From positions 1 through 46,813 of the forward strand of contig JAZRPK010000008.1 of the NCBI GenBank assembly GCA_045649145.1: 46,813 nucleotides of DNA, given 5' to 3'. Every line of letters begins with the position of its first letter. The stretch's first letter is position 1. Shown here piece by piece: positions 40,778 through 46,813 of this stretch. The notes beneath the pieces are model-generated. The model saw only the letters and a program-made list of their open reading frames with translations. It ran no database searches and was not told the DNA's origin. Both the position numbers and the translations under genes were made by a program. The DNA is from HGM11525 sp045649145 (lineage in GTDB: Bacteria > Bacillota > Clostridia > UBA1381).

Positions 40778-42667
40778 ATGAAAGACGGATTTATCAAGGT
40801 CTGCGCAGCGACACCTGATATACGTGTAGCAGACTGCGAGTATAATGTAACAAATATTTCTGCACTAATTTCGGGCGCAGAAAAATCGGGCGCAAAGCTT
40901 ATCGTACTGCCCGAGCTTTGTATCACAGGCTGCAGTGCGCTCGACCTCTTTTTCCAGAAGACTCTTATAGACAGCGCAAGGGCTTCTGTTTTTCAGCTTG
41001 CAAAGAATACAGGCGATATAATTGCGGTAGTCGGCTTTCCGTTTTCCTATAACGCGAGGCTCTATAATGCTGCGGCGGTTTTATATAAAGGCGAAATAAT
41101 CGCAATTGTACCTAAAACACACCTAACCGCAGACGAGCAGCGTATATTCTCAACCACAGACGAAACACAGTATGTCGAGCTTGGCGAAAACGCCGTACCC
41201 TTTGGCACGGATATAATAGTCCGTGACGCTAATATGAGCGAATTTGCACTTGCAGTAGAGTTTGGAGACGATTTAAGGGGGCTTATTCCGCCCTCGTCAT
41301 ATCACACAGCGGCAGGTGCAACCATAATAGCCTGCCCAACAGCGCAACCCGAACTCGCAGCAAAGGCAGAGCTTAGACGTGAGTTTATCAAGACTCACTC
41401 GGCACGCACATTGTCGGCATATATTGTTGCAACTGCAGGCGAGGGCGAATCGACAGGCGATGTGCTCTTTGGCGGCGAGAATATAATAGCCGAAAAGGGC
41501 AAAATTCTTGCCACGGGCGCACGATTTTCCAATTCGGTGGTATATTCCGAGCCAGATTTGCAAAAGCTAATTTACGAAAGAATAAAAACCACCAACCACG
41601 GACAAATTTCAGACTATACTACCGTATGGACAGAGCTTAAAATGACCGAAACCGAGCTTACACGCAGTATAAGCGCATATCCGTTTGTGCCCGCTGACAG
41701 CGAGCTAAGTAAACGCTGTGCCGAGATACTCGAAATACAGAGTATGGGACTTAAAAAGCGTCTTAGCCACACTCATTCAAGGTGCGTTGTTTTGGGTATA
41801 TCGGGCGGACTCGATTCTACTCTTGCACTCTTGGTTGCGGCAAAGGCATTTGACAAATTAGGTCTTGACCGCAAGGATATAATAGCTGTTACTATGCCCT
41901 GCTTCGGTACAACCAACCGCACATACACCAACGCTGTCAATCTTACCAACTCAATAGGCGCAACGCTTGTTGAGGTTGATATCAAGGAGTCGGTATTAAG
42001 GCACTTTGAGGACATCGGACAGAGCGAAAACAGCTATGACGTAACATACGAGAATGCGCAGGCACGTGAGAGAACGCAGGTGCTGATGGATATTGCCAAT
42101 ATGAAATCGGGTCTGGTAATCGGCACGGGCGATATGTCCGAGCTTGCACTCGGCTGGGCGACCTATAACGGCGACCATATGTCGATGTACGGCGTCAACG
42201 CAGGTGTTCCTAAAACGCTTATCCGCTATCTTGTCGATTTTGCTGCGGAAACTGCAGATAACGAGCTTTTGGCAAAGACTCTTAAGGATATATTAGACAC
42301 TCCCGTCAGCCCCGAGCTTTTACCTGCTAAGGACGGCGAAATTGCACAGAAGACCGAAAATATAGTAGGCCCATACTCTCTTCACGACTTTTTCCTCTAT
42401 CATATGCTTAATAACGGCGCATCGCCTGCTAAGCTTTATCGTTTAGCGTGCATTGCCTTTGAGGGCACAGTCGACAAGGAAACGGTGCTTCATTGGGAAA
42501 AGGTCTTCTACAGAAGATTCTTCTCGCAGCAGTTTAAGCGCTCGTGCTTGCCTGACGGAGTTAAGGTAGGTACGGTAGGCTTGTCACCCAGAGGCGACCT
42601 CAAAATGCCCTCTGACGCATCGTGGGCGGTGTGGCAGAAGGAGTTGGAGGAGCTTGAGAAAAGGTAG
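40778..42667 (+). CDS. nadE: NAD+ synthetase, long form, glutaminase domain lacking its nucleophile cysteine
   Basis: NadE amidates nicotinate adenine dinucleotide to NAD+. The 629-residue protein has an N-terminal nitrilase-type glutaminase domain (about 1-290) and a C-terminal synthetase with the PP-loop GISGGLDSTLALL, GTGDMSELALGW and YNGDHMSMYGVNAG, all intact. In the glutaminase domain Glu46 (LPELCITG) and Lys113 (VPKTHLT) are kept. The catalytic Cys of the VEICED block is Gly163 in AVEFGDDLRG (codon GGA at 41264). It may therefore use free ammonia, or take it from another source. A cysteine in IIACPTAQPE lies about 25 residues later and is not at the nucleophile position. The ATG follows AGAAAGGGG. 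Confidence 0.93.
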   Translation: MKDGFIKVCAATPDIRVADCEYNVTNISALISGAEKSGAKLIVLPELCITGCSALDLFFQKTLIDSARASVFQLAKNTGDIIAVVGFPFSYNARLYNAAAVLYKGEIIAIVPKTHLTADEQRIFSTTDETQYVELGENAVPFGTDIIVRDANMSEFALAVEFGDDLRGLIPPSSYHTAAGATIIACPTAQPELAAKAELRREFIKTHSARTLSAYIVATAGEGESTGDVLFGGENIIAEKGKILATGARFSNSVVYSEPDLQKLIYERIKTTNHGQISDYTTVWTELKMTETELTRSISAYPFVPADSELSKRCAEILEIQSMGLKKRLSHTHSRCVVLGISGGLDSTLALLVAAKAFDKLGLDRKDIIAVTMPCFGTTNRTYTNAVNLTNSIGATLVEVDIKESVLRHFEDIGQSENSYDVTYENAQARERTQVLMDIANMKSGLVIGTGDMSELALGWATYNGDHMSMYGVNAGVPKTLIRYLVDFAAETADNELLAKTLKDILDTPVSPELLPAKDGEIAQKTENIVGPYSLHDFFLYHMLNNGASPAKLYRLACIAFEGTVDKETVLHWEKVFYRRFFSQQFKRSCLPDGVKVGTVGLSPRGDLKMPSDASWAVWQKELEELEKR

Positions 42668-43496
42668 ATTATTTCTGCTTACATCTGCAATTATATATGG
42701 ATTAGTACCCACACTCGCAAGCGTGGTTTATCAAAGCGGCGGTGATAGTGCGACCTTAGTGCTTTTAAGGTCTGCGCTGTCACTGCCGCTTTTGTATTTT
42801 TGGATAATGGTAAAGGGGATAGGCTTTCGTGTTACAAAAAAGGAGCTTACCGACAGCGTAATCGTGTCCTGCTTTGCCAGCGCTCCGTCTATGGTGCTGT
42901 TGTATGCAGCATACTCTCTGGGCAGTGTAGGCATCTCGACTATGCTGCATTTTGTATATCCCTTTATAATCGTTATTGTATTGGCTCTTATATTCGGAGA
43001 AAGGCTTTCGAAACAGAAATGGCTCGGAATAGCAACTGCAGCTTTGGGTGTTATTCTGTCACTTGATATGCACACAAGTGCTGTCGGTGCTGTACTTGCA
43101 GTTGTGTCGGGTGCATTCTACGCTTTTTTTGTAATATATATGGACAAATCGGGGATAGACAAAATGAACTACTGGCGGTTGACATTTTTTATATCTGCAG
43201 GTATGGCTCTGGCTGCATTATTGATGTGTATATCAGGCGACGGGGTGATGCTGCCGACAGATATTAAAGGGTGGGTGGCTGCTGTTATAATATCCTTGCT
43301 GACAACCTTTGTGGCGATACCGTTTTTTCAGCGTGGAGTTGAGATAGAGGGTGCTGCAGAGGCGGGAATAATATCAATGGCAGAGCCTGTTGTGAGCATT
43401 TTGGCGGGTGTTATTTTCTTTGGCGAGGGGATAACAATAGCAGGCGGTATAGGATGTGTGTTAATTGCAGTCGGGATTTGGCTGGTGGAGCGGTGA
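42654..43496 (+). CDS. EamA/DMT-family transporter
   Basis: A 280-residue protein with about ten membrane helices in two EamA repeats; PSMVLLYAAYSLGSVGISTML and EAGIISMAEPVVSILAGVIFFGE are the typical end-of-repeat blocks. It is likely a metabolite exporter or importer of unknown substrate. The start is TTG at 42654, overlapping the end of nadE by 14 bases, with AAGGAG 10 bases upstream. It is the last gene of the plus-strand series. A palindromic repeat and then a terminator that mainly serves the convergent S-layer gene follow. Coupling to nadE suggests, but does not show, a link with NAD precursors. Confidence 0.88.
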   Translation: MRKGRLFLLTSAIIYGLVPTLASVVYQSGGDSATLVLLRSALSLPLLYFWIMVKGIGFRVTKKELTDSVIVSCFASAPSMVLLYAAYSLGSVGISTMLHFVYPFIIVIVLALIFGERLSKQKWLGIATAALGVILSLDMHTSAVGAVLAVVSGAFYAFFVIYMDKSGIDKMNYWRLTFFISAGMALAALLMCISGDGVMLPTDIKGWVAAVIISLLTTFVAIPFFQRGVEIEGAAEAGIISMAEPVVSILAGVIFFGEGITIAGGIGCVLIAVGIWLVER

Positions 43497-43522
43497 AAAA
43501 GTCTTACACAACACCTCATCCA

Positions 43523-43556
43523 CCGCAAGCGGTTCCCCTTCTCCTCAAGGAGAAGG
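43523..43556. repeat. Double-hairpin palindromic repeat (copy 2) after the EamA gene
   Basis: CCGC/GCGG with an AA loop (43523-43532) is followed by CCTTCTCCT/AGGAGAAGG (43537-43556) and GGCTT, the same plan as 31093-31134. Both copies lie directly beside genes, between a stop and the next feature. Confidence 0.65.
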
Positions 43557-43571
43557 CTTATAAACGCAAAA

Positions 43572-43599
43572 AAGAAGACGGTCCGTGGACCGTCTTCTT
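43572..43599 (-). terminator. Terminator of the S-layer gene
   Basis: AAGAAGACGGTCC / GGACCGTCTTCTT form a perfect 13-bp stem. On the reverse strand it is followed by a run of T, 28 bases after the stop of the SLH gene at 43628. It could also stop plus-strand transcripts from the EamA gene, with a poorer T-run. Confidence 0.88.
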
Positions 43600-43627
43600 A
43601 AATTATGCTTTATATTTGACTCAAGGA

Positions 43628-46600
43628 TTAGTCAACGTTCTCGAATACAACTGCGTTAGTAACGATCTCGTCAACTACCATTACGAGTGCGTAGCAAACC
43701 TCACCGTTGAAGTCATATACTGATGAAGGAACAGTTGCTCCGTCAGTGTATACCCAAGCGATATTGTCTGTACCAACCTTATCCTGAGCGATTCCGTAGA
43801 ATGCGCCATCAGCAAAGGCATCAGCACCCTGACCCTTGTTTGACCAGTCATAAGCAACGATGTTAGCATCGTCAGCTATAGCAAAGTCAACAGTTGCAGA
43901 AGTGTCAAACTTCTTCTTGTCAGCGTCAACATACTCGAGCTCTGCAAAGCTTACAACATTCTTAGATGCTGCTACTACAGGAGCATAGAAGAACTGAATC
44001 TCTGAGAATGTTGCTGTGCCTGAGTAGGTCATACCTACCTGCCAGTCAGCACTTCTTACCTTGTCTGAGTAATCAGCAAGACCAGGAAGTGTAATGATTC
44101 CGTTTACATCGTCTGTATCCTTAGCTTCAAATGTAGATGCGATTGAAGATACATTTGCAAGGATGTCGATTCTGTCAACAAAACCGTCAGCACCTGTTGT
44201 GTAGAAGAATACTGTACCTTCTGCAAGGAGGTGGTCGCCATCCTGGAGGTCAGCTACATCAGATCCGCCTGCAGAAAGAGCTGTACCATCTACATAAACC
44301 TTAGCATCCATTGATACATAAAGCGGAGCCTCGCTACCTGCTACCTTAAGAACTGCAACGTCTTCGTCATCGATTACTGTAGCGCTGTCAATGCTAAATG
44401 CCTTAGCAGAAACAACTGCCCAATCAGTAGTTGTTGAGTAGATGTTACCAGCGCTTGTAACGATTACATAAGCCCATGTTCTGTCAGCATCGCTCTTGTG
44501 AACGATAATTGCATCATAAAGTGTATCCTCTACGATTGAAGCTGCAGAAGAAGCCTTGTAAGTTTCAGCCTTACCAGCCTCGTACTTAGTAGCGTCAAGT
44601 ACAACTACTGAATCACTAAGTGTTGCTGTGCCAAGTCTGTTTGTTGCGCCCTTGAACTCAACGCCGCTCAATGAAGCGTCATAATCTGTACCAGAAGTAA
44701 GTGCGTTAACAGCATTTACTCTGCCTGTTGATGTCTTAACTGTGTAAGAAATCAAACGGTCATAAATTGTAGTTGTTGTAGCCTTAGCTCTGTCGGCAGT
44801 TGTAGCTTCGCCAAGCATTACCAACAATGCATCGCTGATTGCATCAGCATTCTTTTCTTCAACATAAAGTCTCTTTGACTGACCGTCAAGAGTTACTACA
44901 TCGATGTAGTCATAGTCTGTACCAGCATAAGCTGCTGTTGTGTAAGCCTCTACGATAGCGTAGTTGATAGAAGTTGCAACCTTATCTACAGCAAAGATAT
45001 CGCCGAACGGATCGAGATACAATGTGTAAGTTGAGCTTCTTGTCATAGAAATTGAGTTAGATGCCTCGTAGTTTACGCCACCAACGGTGTATACGTTTGT
45101 ATCCGGATCCTTTGATGTGTAAACGCCTGTAGCTGTATCATTTGATGCAATGATGTCGATATACTTAGCTGCATCAAAATCACCTGTAAGGTCATACTTA
45201 ACTGCTACGATATCATCAATTGCAAGAGCTGAAAGTGATGAAGCTGCACCAGCCTTAGTAACAGTTACAACCTTGTCACCATCTTCAACCTGATCGTTAG
45301 TTACAACGATGTTGAGGCCAGGAGCTGTTACACCAGTAGGAAGAACAGGGCTTGTAACCTTAACAGTTGTCTTGTCTGCAGCTACCTTAACCTGTGTAAC
45401 CTGTGCCAATGCGTAAACATCAACCATTACCTTGTCATAAACCTTGCCTGTTTCGCCAGCCTTCTGAACAAGAACTGTGTCGCCTGTAGAACCAGCGATA
45501 AGTGCCTGAACAGCTGTAGCGTTAGTTGTGTTAATATCGCAATACTCGAAACCGTTTACATAAAGCTTAGCGTTTACAAGCTTGTAATCCTCAGCATTCT
45601 TAGCGTTAGCGCCTGCTGACTTCTTAACGTGAAGCTTTGCTTCGCAATAAGCGGGGTCATCGCTTGTAGCGGGAGCATCAGTAACGATCTGAATACCCTT
45701 CTTTGTATCAGACTGAGCGTTGATCAAAGTACCGTCAACAGTCTTTGTAGCAACCTTAGATGTAGGAGCGAAGTAGATAAGCTTCCACTCTTCATCGTCG
45801 TTGTACTCAGCAACAACCTTAGCTGATGAGAAGAGGTAATCCTCAGCATCTGTAGCACCTACTGCAACTTCGTCATAGTAGCCTAAGCCGAAGTATGACT
45901 CAGGATCCCACTGGCTTGTGCTTGTTCTCTTCATTTCGATTGTACCAGCCTCAAGGTCATCTGACTTAGATGTAGCGTCAACAGTTACGTCAAGAACGTA
46001 AGCATCGAACTTATCTGAAAGAACTGTCTTCCAGTCTCTGCCATCTTTACCGTCCATCTTCTTGAGCTCTGTATCAGCGATGCTGCCTGTGAAGGTTACG
46101 ATGTCGAGCATCGGAGCCTGAACAGTGTTCCAGATAAGCTGAGCAACCTGTGCTCTTGTTACAGCATCGTTAGCTGATGCAGATACACCTGAAAGGATGC
46201 CTGCAAGTGAAGCTGATGTGAGGTAACCCTTGGGGAAACCGCCTCTTGATACTGCGAAATCGCCATAGCCAAGAATTCTTGTAAGAATTGTAAGCATCTG
46301 TGCGTAAGTTACGTTAGCGTTCGGAGCGAACTCTGTAGCGCTCATACCCGAGATGAAGCTGTTAGCAACGCCCACGTTTACATAACCTGCAGCCCATTTA
46401 GCGTTTGCATTAACGTCAGTAAACTGTGTAGTTGTACCAGCGTTCTGAGCGTCAGCGGTCATGTTAAGAGCTGCAACTACCATTGTAGTAGCCTCTGCTC
46501 TGGTGATGTTATTGTCCGGCAAGAATGTGCCGTCTTCGTAGCCTGAGATTGCACCCAATGCTGCAAGAGCATTAACTGCCTCTGCATAGCTTGCTGTATC

Positions 46601-46717
46601 TGCTACGTCTGCAAACTTTGTAGTAGCTGCGCTAACTGATGTCATAGCAACAAAGCTACTCATAGCGAGAGTAAGAGCAAGAACAGCGGAAATTACTTTT
46701 TTGAGATTCTTTTTCAT
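43628..46717 (-). CDS. SLH-domain surface protein, probable S-layer protein
   Basis: The 1029-residue protein has a signal peptide (MKKNLKKVISAVLALTLAMS, cleaved near VSA-ATT). Three SLH domains follow (about 32-210), seen as ISGYEDGTFLPDNNITRAEA, FAPNANVTYAQM and VTRAQVAQLIW. About 800 residues of Ala/Thr/Val/Asp-rich, probably beta-strand sequence come next, with very few cysteines. This is the make-up of S-layer proteins held to the wall by SLH domains. By eye its codons look more uniform than its neighbours' (mostly AAG for Lys, GCT/GCA for Ala), as in highly expressed genes. The ATG at 46717 follows GGGAGG; an upstream ATG at 46795 precedes the predicted transcription start. Strong promoter, 5' hairpin and terminator support high expression. 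Confidence 0.9.
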   Translation of the reverse strand: MKKNLKKVISAVLALTLAMSSFVAMTSVSAATTKFADVADTASYAEAVNALAALGAISGYEDGTFLPDNNITRAEATTMVVAALNMTADAQNAGTTTQFTDVNANAKWAAGYVNVGVANSFISGMSATEFAPNANVTYAQMLTILTRILGYGDFAVSRGGFPKGYLTSASLAGILSGVSASANDAVTRAQVAQLIWNTVQAPMLDIVTFTGSIADTELKKMDGKDGRDWKTVLSDKFDAYVLDVTVDATSKSDDLEAGTIEMKRTSTSQWDPESYFGLGYYDEVAVGATDAEDYLFSSAKVVAEYNDDEEWKLIYFAPTSKVATKTVDGTLINAQSDTKKGIQIVTDAPATSDDPAYCEAKLHVKKSAGANAKNAEDYKLVNAKLYVNGFEYCDINTTNATAVQALIAGSTGDTVLVQKAGETGKVYDKVMVDVYALAQVTQVKVAADKTTVKVTSPVLPTGVTAPGLNIVVTNDQVEDGDKVVTVTKAGAASSLSALAIDDIVAVKYDLTGDFDAAKYIDIIASNDTATGVYTSKDPDTNVYTVGGVNYEASNSISMTRSSTYTLYLDPFGDIFAVDKVATSINYAIVEAYTTAAYAGTDYDYIDVVTLDGQSKRLYVEEKNADAISDALLVMLGEATTADRAKATTTTIYDRLISYTVKTSTGRVNAVNALTSGTDYDASLSGVEFKGATNRLGTATLSDSVVVLDATKYEAGKAETYKASSAASIVEDTLYDAIIVHKSDADRTWAYVIVTSAGNIYSTTTDWAVVSAKAFSIDSATVIDDEDVAVLKVAGSEAPLYVSMDAKVYVDGTALSAGGSDVADLQDGDHLLAEGTVFFYTTGADGFVDRIDILANVSSIASTFEAKDTDDVNGIITLPGLADYSDKVRSADWQVGMTYSGTATFSEIQFFYAPVVAASKNVVSFAELEYVDADKKKFDTSATVDFAIADDANIVAYDWSNKGQGADAFADGAFYGIAQDKVGTDNIAWVYTDGATVPSSVYDFNGEVCYALVMVVDEIVTNAVVFENVD

Positions 46718-46748
46718 TCTCTCAAATCCTCCCTTATTTTTTTTGTGT

Positions 46749-46784
46749 GAAAGGGCACTTACTGCTTCAAGTGCGCACCCTTTC
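46749..46784 (-). promoter_or_regulatory. 5'-terminal stem-loop in the S-layer mRNA leader
   Basis: On the reverse strand GAAAGGG-tgc-GCACTT pairs with AAGTGC-CCTTTC around an 8-base loop: 13 pairs with a 3-base bulge. It begins at or next to the predicted transcription start (about 46778). A hairpin at the very 5' end commonly protects abundant surface-protein messages from decay; that function here is inference. Confidence 0.65.
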
Positions 46785-46812
46785 ATTTTACACACCTGAA
46801 TTGTTGCGTCAA
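46785..46812 (-). promoter_or_regulatory. Promoter of the S-layer gene
   Basis: Reverse strand TTGACG (46807-46812), 16 bases ending in GTG, then TAAAAT (46785-46790). It lies at the edge of the window, so further upstream elements cannot be seen. Confidence 0.7.
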
Positions 46813-46813
46813 G

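Noticed and set aside
43454..43723. An 89-codon plus-strand frame after the EamA gene
   Set aside because: It starts inside the EamA gene in another frame, runs through the repeat and terminator and ends antisense to the S-layer gene.
1..46813. CRISPR arrays, tRNA or rRNA genes, riboswitch leaders, transposases
   Set aside because: I looked for regularly spaced repeats, cloverleaf or rRNA signatures, long structured leaders and transposase-like proteins and found none I could support; small tRNA-like folds cannot be fully excluded by eye.

Overview
The window looks like chromosomal DNA of a Gram-positive, probably anaerobic Clostridia-type bacterium (Bacillota). The signs are two secreted proteins with S-layer-homology (SLH) domains, a Rex redox repressor, a miaB-ylbF-mutS-mutL-miaA block resembling the Bacillus miaB-ymcA-mutS-mutL region, a match to the Bacillus ArgR/AhrC operator, strong AGGAGG-type ribosome sites, TTG starts, and near-consensus sigma-A promoters. 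Family-level placement is not possible by eye. I see no rRNA, tRNA, CRISPR array, phage gene or transposase. Nearly all the DNA is ordinary coding sequence, so the interest lies in altered enzymes, fusions and intergenic elements.

Layout. (1) 1-833, minus: the N-terminal part of a UPF0371/DUF1846 protein with its own promoter. (2) 907-9262, minus: an operon of glgA, glgP, a GH13 amylase, an HtrA-like protein that has lost its catalytic triad, and a DUF1015 protein. (3) 9263-9973: an AT-rich divergent spacer with a dense cluster of DnaA-box-like nonamers, a candidate oriC or DnaA-responsive region. (4) 9974-13558, plus: gyrA and two tandem cyclophilins, one lipoprotein-like. (5) 13559-14048: terminators and arrays of perfect hairpins. 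(6) 14049-21306, minus: miaB, a ylbF-family gene, mutS, mutL, miaA. (7) 21466-28029, plus: a metallophosphoesterase, then a consensus promoter driving trkA, trkH, a YihY/BrkB membrane protein, proC and folC. (8) 28072-30087, minus: an SLH protein of unknown function. (9) 30181-34941, minus: argD, argF, a GNAT gene, argC and argB behind a promoter overlapped by an ARG box, with a 106-bp MITE-like palindrome between argF and the GNAT gene. (10) 35086-37735, minus: a membrane-anchored GH3-like protein without catalytic residues, rex, and a P-loop/Asp23 fusion. (11) 37934-43496, plus: a TPR membrane protein, a GNAT, rarA, a TM2 protein, nadE with an altered glutaminase site, and an EamA transporter. 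(12) 43628-46717, minus: a 1029-residue SLH protein, probably the S-layer protein, with a promoter and 5'-terminal mRNA hairpin at the window edge.

How the genes fit together. Region 2 handles glycogen and alpha-glucan turnover. TrkA/TrkH (potassium uptake) and ProC (proline synthesis) could act together in osmotic adaptation. The arg operon runs from acetylglutamate to citrulline, and its GNAT is a candidate source of acetylglutamate because no argJ or argA is visible. A recurring theme is enzymes that keep their fold but lose key residues: the HtrA-like protein, the GH3-like protein and the glutaminase domain of NadE. No single large unknown system is evident. The best candidates for something new are these pseudoenzymes, the P-loop/Asp23 fusion, the Lys/Ala/Pro tail on glycogen synthase, the DnaA-box cluster and the intergenic palindromes.
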